DNA of 64,000 nt from Devosia sp. (GTDB taxonomy: Bacteria; Pseudomonadota; Alphaproteobacteria; Rhizobiales; Devosiaceae): contig NZ_JANQAH010000008.1 in assembly GCF_024707125.1 (NCBI RefSeq), forward strand, positions 62,001-126,000, read 5' to 3'. Both the position numbers and the translations under genes were made by a program. Shown here in pieces: positions 29,137 through 38,406 of this stretch. The number at the start of each line of letters is the position of its first letter. The first letter of the stretch is position 1. Below the pieces are notes generated by a model. The model did no database searches and was not told the DNA's origin. It saw nothing but the letters and a program-made list of their open reading frames with translations.

Positions 29137-30000
29137 TTAGGTGGCAGACGGCAGAGCTGCGGTGGCTTCTTCGACTTCGTTGAAGGTCGGACGCACGTCG
29201 CTCATCAGCGCCTTGCGGGCGAACTCGACAGCCATCACCGGCGGCTGGCCGCTGATGTGAGCCAGAAGGCCAACCTTCATCGAGAGGAAATACTTGGATT
29301 CGGCTTCAAAGATGCCGCGCAGCGACTGGGCCATCGGGCCGAAGAAGCCGTAAGCGACGAACACGCCGAAGAAGGTACCCACGAGAGCACCACCGATGAG
29401 GTGGCCCAGAACTTCCGGTGGCTCGGTGATCGCGCCCATGGTCTTGATAACGCCGAGCACGGCGGCCACGATGCCCAGAGCCGGCGTACCGTCGGCCAGT
29501 GCCTGCATGGCGCCGACGAGCTGTTCCTGCTCCTGGTGGTGGGTTTCGAGTTCCTCGTCCATCAGCGCTTCCATCTCATGGGCATTGTTGGTGCCCATGG
29601 TGACCATGCGGAGATAGTCGCAGAGGAATTCCACCGCGTGGTGGTTCTTGGCGAAAGTCGGGAAGCGATTGAAGAGTTCGGATTCGTGCGGGTTTTCGAT
29701 ATGAGCTTCGATGGCCAACACGCCCTTGGCCTGGATCAGCTTGTAGAGGCTGAACTGCAGGCCGAGCAGTTCCACGTAAGCGGCCTTGTTGTAGCGCGGA
29801 CCTTTGAACAGCGTGGCGAAGATGCCCACCGTCGATTTCAGCACGCGGCCGCTATTGCCGATGATGTAGGCGCCGATGGCGGCACCCAGAATGATGACGA
29901 ATTCAAATGGCTGCCAGAGAACTTCGACGTGCCCGCCCATGGCGGCATAACCGCCGAGCACACAGGCGAAAACGAAGATAATACCAATAATGAGACGCAT
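29137..30000 (-). CDS. motA: Flagellar motor stator protein MotA
   Basis: A 287-residue inner-membrane protein with four helices. GIVAAVLGVIKTMGAI and GGALVGTFFGVFVAYGFFGP carry the conserved proline and channel residues, and the cytoplasmic loop has the ELFNRFPTFAKNHH and EMEALMDEELETHHQEQ segments used for rotor contact. With MotB it makes the proton-driven stator. The rest of the flagellar genes are not in this window. Confidence 0.96.
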   Translation of the reverse strand: MRLIIGIIFVFACVLGGYAAMGGHVEVLWQPFEFVIILGAAIGAYIIGNSGRVLKSTVGIFATLFKGPRYNKAAYVELLGLQFSLYKLIQAKGVLAIEAHIENPHESELFNRFPTFAKNHHAVEFLCDYLRMVTMGTNNAHEMEALMDEELETHHQEQEQLVGAMQALADGTPALGIVAAVLGVIKTMGAITEPPEVLGHLIGGALVGTFFGVFVAYGFFGPMAQSLRGIFEAESKYFLSMKVGLLAHISGQPPVMAVEFARKALMSDVRPTFNEVEEATAALPSAT

Positions 30001-30188
30001 CGAACCCGACCTGACGCAATACTAAAACAAAAGCAGGGGGAGCAGACCCAACCTGTCTTCTCCAGCGCCCTCATAATGCCGGGTTCAGACTTAACGGCGG
30101 GTATATTTTGCCGCCTGACTTGTACTTGCGGCGATTTGGCTCAAAATCGCGCCCGGCCGCCCTGAAGGGCCCCTCGGAGGACTGTCCT

Positions 30189-30620
30189 ATGCTGCGCTAC
30201 GCCGCGCCCGCCCTGCTCGCACTGGCCCTTTTCACCCCTGCAACGGCCAGCGAAGAAGAGGTTTACGCCAATATTGAAGCCATTCACGGCGACGCCGACG
30301 GTTTCTTCGAAATCTTCGCCGGCGTTCAGGACGCCACCATGTTCAATCCGGTCGATATCACCGGCTACTCCATCTATCCGCTGACCATCAACGCCAATGG
30401 CGAGACCTACGACATCCTCGAAGAGCAGGATTTCATCGACAATTTCGACAGCCTGATCCTGCCCGAAACCCTTGAAGCCATCGGCTCGCAGGACGTCGAC
30501 GACCTCATCGTCACCAGCGAAGGGGTCGGCCTCGCCAACGGCGCCATGTGGATCACCAACGTCTGCCTCGACGACGCCTGCAACGAGACCCAGTGGGGTA
30601 TTCTGTCGATCAACAACTGA
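30189..30620 (+). CDS. Secreted hypothetical protein
   Basis: A 143-residue protein with a signal peptide (MLRYAAPALLALALFTPATA-S, cut near residue 20). The mature part is acidic, has one Cys pair (CLDDAC) near the C-terminus and no recognisable domain: ANIEAIHGDADGFFEIF and PLTINANGETYDIL are likely helix and strand. The RBS GGAGGA is ideal. It is divergent from motA but no link to motility can be shown. I do not recognise the family. Confidence 0.75.
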   Translation: MLRYAAPALLALALFTPATASEEEVYANIEAIHGDADGFFEIFAGVQDATMFNPVDITGYSIYPLTINANGETYDILEEQDFIDNFDSLILPETLEAIGSQDVDDLIVTSEGVGLANGAMWITNVCLDDACNETQWGILSINN

Positions 30621-30652
30621 TCGAGTATCTCGGAGCTCTCCCTTCCATCGCC

Positions 30653-30675
30653 ATTGCCGGGCTCGTCCCGGCAAT
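30653..30675. repeat. REP-like palindrome
   Basis: ATTGCCGGG (30653-30661) pairs with CCCGGCAAT (30667-30675) around a 5-base loop, lying between two + strand genes. No T run follows. This type of GC-rich palindrome is dispersed in many Hyphomicrobiales genomes. Confidence 0.65.
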
Positions 30676-30727
30676 CCACCTCTCGACAACCATTGCCCCA
30701 GCCCCACTACCCAGCTAGTGCTGGCGC

Positions 30728-31831
30728 ATGAGTGCCAGTTTTCCCATCTATCTCGTCTCGACCCCCGGCCTTGAAGCCCCGCTTTGCGCCGAAGCCCTCG
30801 AACAGGGTTTTGCAGGCGCCACCGTCGTCGATGGCGGAGTCGCCTTTGCCGGCACCTGGGCCGACATCTGGCGCGCCAACCTGGTCCTGCGCGGCGCCAC
30901 GCGCATCCTCGCCCGCATCGGCGAATTCCGCGCCATGCATCTGGCACAGCTCGATAAACGCTCGCGCAAAATCCCCTGGGGCGATTTCCTCGACAAGTCG
31001 ATCCCTGTCCGCGTCGAAGCCAGTTGCAAGCGCTCCCGCATCTATCACGCGGGCGCCGCTGCCCAACGCGTCGCCACTGCCATCTCGGAAGAATTCGGCG
31101 CTCCCATCACTGAAGACGCCGCCCTCCGCATAATGGTGCGCATCGAGGACGACCTCGTCACCCTCAGCATCGACACCACGGGCGAGTCGCTCCACAAGCG
31201 CGGCTTCAAGGAAGCGGTCAGCAAGGCGCCGATGCGCGAAACCATGGCCGCCATGTTCCTCCGCCAATGCGGTTACACCGGCACTGAACCCGTTCTCGAC
31301 CCCATGTGCGGCTCCGGCACCTTCGTCATCGAAGCCGCCGAAATCGCCCTCGGCCTGCCTCCCGGCCGCGAACGCAGCTTCAGCTTCGAAAGCCTCCCCT
31401 CCTTCGACGCCAAAGCCTGGCAATCCCTGCGCAGCGCCATCACGCCCAAGACCACAGACCTAAGATTCCACGGCTCCGACAAGGACCCCGGCGCCATCCG
31501 CATGGCCGGCGAAAATGCCGCCCGCTCCGGCGCCTCCGCCCTCACCCAGTTCGACCAAAAATCCATCGAAGACCTCGAGCCTCCTCCGGGCCCACCCGGC
31601 CTCGTGATCCTCAACCCACCCTACGGCACTCGCATCGGCGACAAGGCTCCCCTCGTCACCCTCCACCGCACCCTCGGCACGGTTCTGAAAACCCGCTTCA
31701 AAGGCTGGCGCGTCGGCATCATCACCGCTGACAAGAACCTCGCAGGCGCCACGGGCCTAAAGTTCGAATCCGCCCTTCCCCCCGTCCTCCACGGTGGCAT
31801 CCGCGTCGGGCTCTATCGCGCCCAACTCTGA
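30728..31831 (+). CDS. THUMP-domain class I SAM-dependent RNA methyltransferase
   Basis: A 367-residue methyltransferase of the RlmL-N/YpsC type that modifies 23S rRNA at guanine N2. The N-terminal THUMP-like domain (residues about 5-155) is followed by a Rossmann fold with SAM motif VLDPMCGSGTFVIEAA and catalytic NPPYG. The exact position modified cannot be read from sequence; the homologue in E. coli is the N-terminal half of RlmL (m2G2445). The ATG lies close to the end of a REP-like palindrome region with no clear RBS. Confidence 0.88.
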   Translation: MSASFPIYLVSTPGLEAPLCAEALEQGFAGATVVDGGVAFAGTWADIWRANLVLRGATRILARIGEFRAMHLAQLDKRSRKIPWGDFLDKSIPVRVEASCKRSRIYHAGAAAQRVATAISEEFGAPITEDAALRIMVRIEDDLVTLSIDTTGESLHKRGFKEAVSKAPMRETMAAMFLRQCGYTGTEPVLDPMCGSGTFVIEAAEIALGLPPGRERSFSFESLPSFDAKAWQSLRSAITPKTTDLRFHGSDKDPGAIRMAGENAARSGASALTQFDQKSIEDLEPPPGPPGLVILNPPYGTRIGDKAPLVTLHRTLGTVLKTRFKGWRVGIITADKNLAGATGLKFESALPPVLHGGIRVGLYRAQL

Positions 31832-31842
31832 CCCCTAAAAAC

Positions 31843-31872
31843 AAAAAGCCCCGGCCGAAGCCGGGGCAAATT
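31843..31872 (-). terminator. Intrinsic terminator between the methyltransferase and the 48-residue lipoprotein gene
   Basis: GCCCCGGC (31848-31855) pairs with GCCGGGGC (31860-31867) around CGAA. The A-run upstream gives a strong T-run for the minus strand; the + side has AAATTT only. Confidence 0.85.
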
Positions 31873-31885
31873 TGAGCAGATCCGC

Positions 31886-32032
31886 TTAGGAAGCGGGCGG
31901 CGTTGGCGCCGGAGCTGCCGGCGTGGTGGTCGTGTCTGCCGGTGCATCAGCCGGCGGCGGAGCATCGCCACCGCAGGCTGCAAGGGCCAGGGCCGTAAAG
32001 GCCGCGAGGGCGGCAAGGCGCAAATTCTTCAT
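31886..32032 (-). CDS. Very small predicted lipoprotein (48 residues)
   Basis: A short gene encoding MKNLRLAALAAFTALALAAC, a complete lipoprotein signal peptide with the lipobox LAAC at residue 20, followed by only 28 residues of Pro/Ala/Thr-rich sequence (GGDAPPPADAPAD, TTTTPAAPAPTPPAS). AGAGG precedes the ATG by 5 bases, and a strong terminator follows the stop, so it is a real transcription unit. A lipid-anchored proline-rich tail with no domain; similar short lipoproteins exist in related genera. Function unknown. Confidence 0.8.
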   Translation of the reverse strand: MKNLRLAALAAFTALALAACGGDAPPPADAPADTTTTPAAPAPTPPAS

Positions 32033-32147
32033 CTCAACCTCTTTGCTTTAAGCCGATCGCTTGAGCGATCACGCCGATGTGAGGCGAGCAAGAAGGCACC
32101 CTTTAGGCCGCACTGAGGCCATTTCTGGGCTGAGTTCGTAACCCGAA

Positions 32148-33125
32148 CTACAACCAACCCTTCCGCTTGAAATAGAGGAAAGGCACAGCCGCCGAGAGCA
32201 CCATCAGCCCCAGCGCAAAGGGATAGCCAAAATTCCAGTGCAGCTCCGGCATGAAGTCGTAGTTCATCCCATAGATCGAGGCGACGAGCGTCGGCGGCAG
32301 GAACACCACAGCGGCCACAGAGAATATCTTGATGATCTGGTTCTGCTCGAGATTGATCGCGCCCAGCGTCGCATCGAGCAGGAAACCAAGACGCGCCGAC
32401 AGCGCCCGCGCATGCTCGCCCAGCGAGGTCGCGTCACGCTGGATCAACCGCACCAGGTGCTTGCTTTCCTTGTTGTCGCTCGTGTCTTCCGTCGCCGCGT
32501 AATAGGCAACGAGCCGCGAGACGCTGACGAGGCTTTCTTGAATCATCGTCAGCAGTTCTGCCTTTAACCCGATCAACGAAATGACGTTTTCGAGGTCATG
32601 CGTCTTGGTGCTGGCCTTGGTTTTTGCCTGCGCCGTCTTGAACACACTGCGCGACAGGGCGTCCGTTTCATTGCCGAGCCGCTCCAGCGCATCAGCCGTC
32701 CGGTCGATCATCGCTTCGATCAGCCCAAGCATGACCTCCTCGCCCGAGCAGTGCGGCGAGCCATTCGGCTTCTGCGCCCGGTTCGTATAGGCAAGGAAGG
32801 GTTTGGGCTCGGCATAACGCACCGTAACGAGCGTATTGCCCTTGAGGATAAAGGTGATCGGCGTCTTGATCGGCGCTTCGGTGTCGAGATTGGCAAGTCC
32901 GGTCAGCGTCATGAAAGTGGCGCCCGCCTCGGTGTAAAGCCGGGCAGATAGCTCGATCTCTTCCATTTCCGCGCGGCTCGGCACGTCGACGCCAAGCAAG
33001 CCCTCAACCCGGGCAACGTCGGCATCATTGGGGGAAATGAGATCAAGCCAGATCGGCAGTCCGGTGCTCTTTTCAGCATCGAAGGGCACAAGCTTGTCTT
33101 CAGTACGCGTGTAAATGCGCAGCAT
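32148..33125 (-). CDS. corA: CorA-family magnesium/divalent cation channel
   Basis: A 325-residue protein with a long cytoplasmic domain and two C-terminal helices. The first helix ends with the selectivity motif YGMN (residues about 283-286) followed by FMPEL, the standard CorA loop, then the second helix and a basic tail RKGWL. It forms a pentameric Mg2+ (or Co2+/Ni2+) channel. The ATG at 33125 has GGAG 5 bases upstream and is preferred to an ATG 11 codons earlier. Confidence 0.93.
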   Translation of the reverse strand: MLRIYTRTEDKLVPFDAEKSTGLPIWLDLISPNDADVARVEGLLGVDVPSRAEMEEIELSARLYTEAGATFMTLTGLANLDTEAPIKTPITFILKGNTLVTVRYAEPKPFLAYTNRAQKPNGSPHCSGEEVMLGLIEAMIDRTADALERLGNETDALSRSVFKTAQAKTKASTKTHDLENVISLIGLKAELLTMIQESLVSVSRLVAYYAATEDTSDNKESKHLVRLIQRDATSLGEHARALSARLGFLLDATLGAINLEQNQIIKIFSVAAVVFLPPTLVASIYGMNYDFMPELHWNFGYPFALGLMVLSAAVPFLYFKRKGWL

Positions 33126-33382
33126 GGCAGCTCCATTGGGTAGGCTATCGCGGCCCACCGGAGCTGACCTCAGTCAGATCGTCAGGCCGTCAAACAGGGT
33201 CGAATTCGACTTCGACTGTCGGGGTTCATGATCTTTCTCTTTGAACGGTGAAAACACACGTCACGTCTTGCTCCATGCGCCTGTCGGCCAATCCTGTCAA
33301 CGGCTTCGGCGCGTCGTGCAACATGCCATTCGAATATCGCATTCCTTGCATAGGAAACGGCGCATCTCTTCAGGGAATTCCC

Positions 33383-33625
33383 ATGCGCATAGCGTTCGTC
33401 GTCCTTTCCGCCTTGCTTGTCGCCTCCACGACTGTCGAGGCGCAGCCAGTTCCTGCCCCCTCCGTTGAGGCAAAACTCTGCCGATCCCAACTGGAGCTTC
33501 TGGTCTCAGGGGGCAAGTTGACCAAGGAGGAAACTGCGCGTTTCGAAAGCCAATGCGCTTGCCTCGAGCGATCGGACTCGGCCAGCTCCACCGCAGAATG
33601 CGCCGCACCCGCCGGAGAAAACTGA
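33383..33625 (+). CDS. Small secreted protein
   Basis: An 80-residue protein with a signal peptide (MRIAFVVLSALLVASTTVEA-Q) and a short mature part with three Cys in CRSQLE and CACLERSD and one in AECAAP. It is followed by a second small secreted protein with a one-base overlap (TGATG), so the two are coupled. Function unknown; the paired Cys suggest an oxidised periplasmic product. Confidence 0.65.
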   Translation: MRIAFVVLSALLVASTTVEAQPVPAPSVEAKLCRSQLELLVSGGKLTKEETARFESQCACLERSDSASSTAECAAPAGEN

Positions 33626-33957
33626 TGCGTGGTCTCGCACTCACCGCCGCACTACTCTTGGCCTCTCCAGCCGATGCGGAAGAACTTTCCGCATGGCAGC
33701 AGCAGAAATGCGCGCTTTACACCGACGCCTGGGCCCGCGCACTTGATGGCATTGGCTCTGAGGACATCAACTACAACTTCCTCGCGACCAACGAGAATTT
33801 CATCGCATCAGGTTGCACGGAGCAGATCGCTATCTGTCCGCGATCCAATCAGGAGCGGGACATAGCTGACCTCATCACCCTGGTGATGATGAACGAAGGC
33901 GCTGCCAGCACCTTCCTGCCGTTTCGCTGCCCGGCCGAGCAGGCCGCCCAAGAGTAG
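33625..33957 (+). CDS. Small secreted protein
   Basis: A 110-residue protein with a signal peptide (MRGLALTAALLLASPADA-E) and a mature part with four Cys (KCALYT, GCTEQ, ICPRSN, FRCPAEQ), so two disulfides are possible. It starts within the stop of the preceding small gene. Nothing in it matches a domain I know. Its pairing with another Cys-rich secreted protein may indicate a partner. Confidence 0.7.
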   Translation: MRGLALTAALLLASPADAEELSAWQQQKCALYTDAWARALDGIGSEDINYNFLATNENFIASGCTEQIAICPRSNQERDIADLITLVMMNEGAASTFLPFRCPAEQAAQE

Positions 33958-34092
33958 GGAGGGGATGGCCACTGTTATGCGCCGCGCCCCCCTTCCCTTT
34001 GCGCGACTCTTCGGTTAGACAGCCCACCTAACCACCATGTTCGGTCTTTTTCCCCCGTGCCGCAGCGCTCAGTTGCAGCGCGGGTTTCGCGC

Positions 34093-34133
34093 GGACAGGT
34101 GTGTCCGGGCGATTCCCTCCTCGCCCGCTGTCC
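34093..34133 (+). promoter_or_regulatory. Hairpin with CCUCC loop in the carB leader
   Basis: Inner stem CGGGCG (34106-34111) pairs with CGCCCG (34122-34127) and holds the loop ATTCCCTCCT. Outer stem GGACAG (34093-34098) pairs with CTGTCC (34128-34133). It ends 27 bases before the carB ATG, whose own RBS is weak. Confidence 0.5.
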
Positions 34134-34160
34134 AGATTGTTAGAACAGAGCGAGCCCCGA

Positions 34161-37100
34161 ATGCCAAAACGTACCGACATCAAATCGATCCTGATCATCG
34201 GCGCGGGCCCCATCATCATCGGGCAGGCTTGCGAGTTCGACTATTCCGGCACCCAGGCCTGTAAGGCGCTGAAGGAAGAGGGCTACCGGATCATTCTGGT
34301 GAACTCCAATCCGGCAACGATCATGACCGACCCGGATCTCGCCGACGCCACCTATATGGAGCCCATCACCCCCGAAGTGGTGGCAAAGATCATCGAGAAG
34401 GAACGCCCCGATGCGCTCCTCCCCACCATGGGCGGTCAGACGGCTCTGAACTGCGCCCTGTCCCTGCGCAAAATGGGCGTGCTCGACAAATTCAACGTCG
34501 AGATGATCGGCGCGACCGCCGAAGCCATCGACAAGGCCGAAGACCGCGAACTCTTCCGCGACGCCATGAAGAAGATCGGGCTCGACACCCCGCGCTCCAT
34601 GCTCGCTCACAACACCATCGAAGCTCTGCAGGCGCTTGAGGTCATTGGCCTCCCCTGCATCATCCGCCCCAGCTTCACCCTCGGCGGCACCGGCGGCGGC
34701 ATTGCCTACAATCGCGAAGAATATCTCGCCATCGTCGAAAGCGGTGTCGACGCCTCCCCCACCAACGAAGTCCTTGTCGAAGAATCCGTTCTCGGCTGGA
34801 AGGAATACGAGATGGAGGTTGTCCGCGATAAGAAGGACAACTGCATCATCATCTGCTCGATCGAAAACATCGATCCCATGGGCGTGCACACCGGCGACTC
34901 CATCACTGTCGCCCCGGCCCTGACCCTGACCGACAAGGAATATCAGATCATGCGCGACGCCTCGCTGGCGGTCCTGCGCGAGATCGGCGTCGAAACCGGC
35001 GGCTCCAACGTCCAGTTCGGCATCAACCCCAAGGACGGCCGCATGGTCGTCATCGAAATGAACCCGCGTGTGTCGCGCTCCTCGGCGCTGGCCTCCAAGG
35101 CCACCGGCTTCCCGATTGCCAAGGTCGCCGCGCGCCTCGCCGTCGGCTACACGCTCGATGAACTCGAAAACGACATCACCGGCGGCGCCACCCCGGCCTC
35201 CTTCGAGCCGACCATCGACTATGTCGTCACCAAGATCCCGCGCTTTGCCTTCGAAAAGTTCCCCGGCGCCGACAACCGCCTGACCACCTCCATGAAGTCG
35301 GTCGGCGAAGCCATGGCTATCGGTCGCACCTTCCAGGAATCGCTGCAAAAGGCCCTTCGCTCGCTCGAAACCGGTCTCACCGGCCTCAACGAGATCGGCA
35401 TTCCCGGCCTCGGCGAGGGCGAAGACAAGAACGCCATCAAGGCCGCCCTCGGCACCCCGACGCCGAACCGTCTTCTCCACGTCGCCGAAGCCATGCGTCT
35501 AGGCGTCTCCAACGAAGACATTTTCGAAGCCTGCAAGATCGACCCCTGGTTCCTCGAGCAGATGCGCGGCATCGTCGACATGGAAGCCAAGGTCAAGCAG
35601 TTCGGCCTCCCCCAGGAAGCCGCCTCGCTGCGCCAGCTGAAATCCATGGGCTTCTCCGACGCCCGTCTGGCCCAGCTCGCCGGCCTCAAGACCTCTGACG
35701 TCCGCAAGCTGCGCCACAGCCTCGAAGTGCGCCCCGCCTACAAGCGCATCGACACCTCCGCGGCCGAATTCGCTTCGCCCACCGCCTACATGTACTCGAC
35801 CTACGAAGCCCCCTTCGCAGGCAAGGTCGATGACGAAGCACGCCCCTCCGATCGCAAGAAGGTCGTCATCCTCGGCGGCGGCCCCAACCGTATCGGCCAG
35901 GGCATCGAGTTCGACTATTGCTGCTGCCATGCAGCCTTCGCGCTGGCCGATGCCGGCTACGAAACCATCATGGTCAACTGCAATCCGGAAACCGTTTCGA
36001 CCGATTACGACACTTCCGATCGCCTCTATTTCGAGCCGCTGACCGAAGAAGACGTGATCGAAATCCTGCTGACCGAAAAGCAGAACGGCACCCTTCACGG
36101 CGTCATCGTGCAGTTCGGCGGCCAGACCCCGCTCAACCTCGCCGAAGCCGTGCAGAAGGCCGGCGTGCCGATCCTCGGCACCCAGCCCGACGCCATCGAT
36201 CTCGCCGAAGACCGCGACCTGTTCATGAAGCTCCTCAACAAGCTGGAGCTGACTCAGCCCAAGAACGGAATCGCCTATAGCCTTGAACAGGCTCGTCTTG
36301 TTGCCGAGCGCCTGGGCTATCCGCTGGTCATCCGCCCGTCCTACGTGCTCGGCGGCCGCGCCATGGCCATCGTCCACTCGGCGGCCGAATTCGAGCGCTA
36401 TGTTCAGGACACCCTGACCGGCCTCGTTCCGCCCGATATTCTGCAGCGCTACCCGAACGACAAGACCGGCCAGATCAATTCGGTCCTCTCCGACAACCCG
36501 CTGCTGTTCGACGCCTACCTCTCCGGCGCCATCGAAATCGACGTCGACGCCCTTTGCGATGGCAAGGATGTCTTCGTGGCCGGCATCATGGAGCACATCG
36601 AAGAAGCCGGCATTCACTCCGGCGATAGCGCCTGCTCCCTGCCCCCGCGCAGCCTGCCGCCCGAGGTTATCGCTGAACTCAAGCGCCAGACCACCGAGCT
36701 CGCCTTTGCGCTCAAGGTCGGCGGCCTGATGAACGTGCAGTTCGCCTATAAGGACGACACGATCTACCTCATCGAAGTGAACCCGCGCGCCTCGCGCACG
36801 GTACCCTTCGTAGCCAAGGTCATCGGCGAACCCATCGCCAAGATCGCCTCGCGCGTCATGGCCGGCGAAAGCCTTGCCAGCTTCAATCTCACCGAGAAGA
36901 AGCTCAAGCATATCGCGGTCAAGGAAGCCGTCTTCCCGTTCAACCGCTTCCCCGGCGTCGACACGGTTCTCGGCCCTGAAATGAAGTCGACCGGTGAAGT
37001 CATCGGCCTCGACCTCGATTTCGCCATCGCCTTCGCCAAGTCCCAGATGGGCGCCGGCCAGAAGGTCCCGACCTCCGGCAAGGCCTTCATCTCGGTCCGC

Positions 37101-37472
37101 GACGATGACAAGCAGTACATCGTCGACATGGCTCGCCATCTCGTCGAAGCCGGCTTCGAAATCCTCGCCACTGGCGGCACCCAGCGCTACCTCGTTGATA
37201 ACAACGTCCCCGCGACCAAGATCAACAAGGTGCTCGAAGGCCGCCCGCATATCGTCGACTCGATGAAGAACGGCGGCGTGCAACTGGTGATCAACACCAC
37301 GGACGGCCTCAAGTCGATCTCCGACAGCCGCGACATCCGCCGCACCGCGCTTCTGGCGAAAATCCCCTACTACACGACCATCGACGGCGCCCTCGCCGCC
37401 GTGGAAGGCATAGTCGCCCTCCGCCAGGGCGGCCTCCAGGTCCGTGCCCTGCAGGAATATTTCGTGGCCTGA
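34161..37472 (+). CDS. carB: Carbamoyl-phosphate synthase large subunit
   Basis: CarB makes carbamoyl phosphate from bicarbonate, two ATP and ammonia from CarA. The 1103-residue protein has two homologous ATP-grasp halves ([19 protein letters not shown] near residue 15, [19 protein letters not shown] near 578) and a C-terminal MGS-like regulatory domain with GGTQRYL. Length is normal. It is 18.8 kb from carA, so each subunit has its own promoter. The start at 34161 ([11 protein letters not shown]) is chosen over a site 20 codons up. A strong terminator follows. Confidence 0.98.
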   Translation: MPKRTDIKSILIIGAGPIIIGQACEFDYSGTQACKALKEEGYRIILVNSNPATIMTDPDLADATYMEPITPEVVAKIIEKERPDALLPTMGGQTALNCALSLRKMGVLDKFNVEMIGATAEAIDKAEDRELFRDAMKKIGLDTPRSMLAHNTIEALQALEVIGLPCIIRPSFTLGGTGGGIAYNREEYLAIVESGVDASPTNEVLVEESVLGWKEYEMEVVRDKKDNCIIICSIENIDPMGVHTGDSITVAPALTLTDKEYQIMRDASLAVLREIGVETGGSNVQFGINPKDGRMVVIEMNPRVSRSSALASKATGFPIAKVAARLAVGYTLDELENDITGGATPASFEPTIDYVVTKIPRFAFEKFPGADNRLTTSMKSVGEAMAIGRTFQESLQKALRSLETGLTGLNEIGIPGLGEGEDKNAIKAALGTPTPNRLLHVAEAMRLGVSNEDIFEACKIDPWFLEQMRGIVDMEAKVKQFGLPQEAASLRQLKSMGFSDARLAQLAGLKTSDVRKLRHSLEVRPAYKRIDTSAAEFASPTAYMYSTYEAPFAGKVDDEARPSDRKKVVILGGGPNRIGQGIEFDYCCCHAAFALADAGYETIMVNCNPETVSTDYDTSDRLYFEPLTEEDVIEILLTEKQNGTLHGVIVQFGGQTPLNLAEAVQKAGVPILGTQPDAIDLAEDRDLFMKLLNKLELTQPKNGIAYSLEQARLVAERLGYPLVIRPSYVLGGRAMAIVHSAAEFERYVQDTLTGLVPPDILQRYPNDKTGQINSVLSDNPLLFDAYLSGAIEIDVDALCDGKDVFVAGIMEHIEEAGIHSGDSACSLPPRSLPPEVIAELKRQTTELAFALKVGGLMNVQFAYKDDTIYLIEVNPRASRTVPFVAKVIGEPIAKIASRVMAGESLASFNLTEKKLKHIAVKEAVFPFNRFPGVDTVLGPEMKSTGEVIGLDLDFAIAFAKSQMGAGQKVPTSGKAFISVRDDDKQYIVDMARHLVEAGFEILATGGTQRYLVDNNVPATKINKVLEGRPHIVDSMKNGGVQLVINTTDGLKSISDSRDIRRTALLAKIPYYTTIDGALAAVEGIVALRQGGLQVRALQEYFVA

Positions 37473-37494
37473 GCGGACACGTCACTTCGACTGA

Positions 37495-37528
37495 CCTGAA
37501 AAATCCCCGCGAAAGCGGGGATTTTGCT
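37495..37528 (+). terminator. Intrinsic terminator after carB
   Basis: AAATCCCCGC (37501-37510) pairs with GCGGGGATTT (37515-37524) around GAAA, followed by a T-rich run. The core is the same ATCCCCGCGAAAGCGGGGAT as in the repeats at 49.5 and 58.8 kb. Confidence 0.85.
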
Positions 37529-37600
37529 TTCTACTCGACGACTTCCCAGCTTTGCGCTAACCAAAGCGCACCATGAAGTTGGCAGACCGAAGCAGCTCCA

Positions 37601-37746
37601 TAGCGTTCCTGCGCGCCTGACACGCGCCGAGGGAACGCCTTCAAACCGGCCTCACACGCCGGCGTTCGATGCTGCGCGCCCGCCGGTTTCCCAAACAGTC
37701 TGCAACACTCGCGCCCCAACCGGGGCTGCACCTTCATGGATCAATC
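37601..37746 (+). promoter_or_regulatory. Structured leader region before catB
   Basis: Three hairpins can form: GCGTTCC with GGGAACGC near 37602-37638, AAACCGGC (near 37643) with a downstream GCCGG copy or with GCCGGTTT (near 37682), and GCCCC-AACC-GGGGC close to the start codon. The alternatives are mutually exclusive in part, which would suit attenuation. Cat genes in other bacteria can be controlled this way, but no leader peptide was found here. Confidence 0.35.
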
Positions 37747-38370
37747 ATGTCCAACTATTTCGAAAGCCCGTTCCTCGGCATTCCGCTCGACCGTCAGGTC
37801 ACGAACCCAAACATCGTGGTCGGTCGATACAGCTATTATTCCGGCTATTATCACGGCCACAGCTTTGATGACTGCGCCCGTTACCTGATGACGACACCCG
37901 GCGTCGATCGCCTCCGCGTCGGCGCCTTCTGCTCCATCGGTTCCGGCGCCGCCTTCATCATGGCTGGCAATCAGGGCCACCGAAACGACTGGGTCAGCAC
38001 TTTCCCCTTCGCCTTCGTCCCCGAAGCGCCTGAATTTGCCGGCGCCAACAACGCCTTTCAGCCCGCCGGTGACACGGTCATCGGCAACGATGTCTGGATC
38101 GGCTCGGAAGCCATCATCATGCCGGGGATCACCGTCGGCCACGGCGCCGTCATCGGTACCCGCGCCTTGGTGACCAAGGACGTCGAGCCCTACACCATCG
38201 TCGGCGGCAATCCGGCAAAGCCCATCCGCAAGCGTTTTGCGGATGAGGACATCGCCCTGCTGCTTGAAATGGCTTGGTGGGATTGGCCAGTCGAAAAACT
38301 CTCGGCCGCCATGCCGCTCCTCACCTCGGCCGACATAAAAGGCCTCCACGCCTTCTGGCAAAAAGGCTGA
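37747..38370 (+). CDS. catB: Type B chloramphenicol O-acetyltransferase (CatB)
   Basis: A 207-residue left-handed beta-helix acetyltransferase of the xenobiotic (CatB/VatD) class. It begins [12 protein letters not shown] and carries [20 protein letters not shown], the catalytic His in AGNQGHR, the acceptor-binding [11 protein letters not shown] and [10 protein letters not shown], all known CatB features. These enzymes acetylate chloramphenicol with acetyl-CoA. Chromosomal CatB-like genes are common in environmental alphaproteobacteria and resistance must be tested. No mobile element flanks it. A bidirectional terminator follows. Confidence 0.9.
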   Translation: MSNYFESPFLGIPLDRQVTNPNIVVGRYSYYSGYYHGHSFDDCARYLMTTPGVDRLRVGAFCSIGSGAAFIMAGNQGHRNDWVSTFPFAFVPEAPEFAGANNAFQPAGDTVIGNDVWIGSEAIIMPGITVGHGAVIGTRALVTKDVEPYTIVGGNPAKPIRKRFADEDIALLLEMAWWDWPVEKLSAAMPLLTSADIKGLHAFWQKG

Positions 38371-38374
38371 AACG

Positions 38375-38404
38375 CGAAACGCCCGGGTTTCCCCGGGCGT
38401 TTCA
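38375..38404 (+). terminator. Bidirectional terminator between catB and threonine aldolase gene
   Basis: AAACGCCCGGG (38377-38387) pairs with CCCGGGCGTTT (38392-38402); A run upstream and T run downstream. Confidence 0.85.
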
Positions 38405-38406
38405 CC

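Noticed and set aside
28123..30165. Long + strand frame across motB and motA
   Set aside because: His/Arg/Asp-rich translation antisense to two clear genes; no RBS or domain.
35499..37283. 594-codon minus-strand frame within carB
   Set aside because: Antisense shadow of carB.
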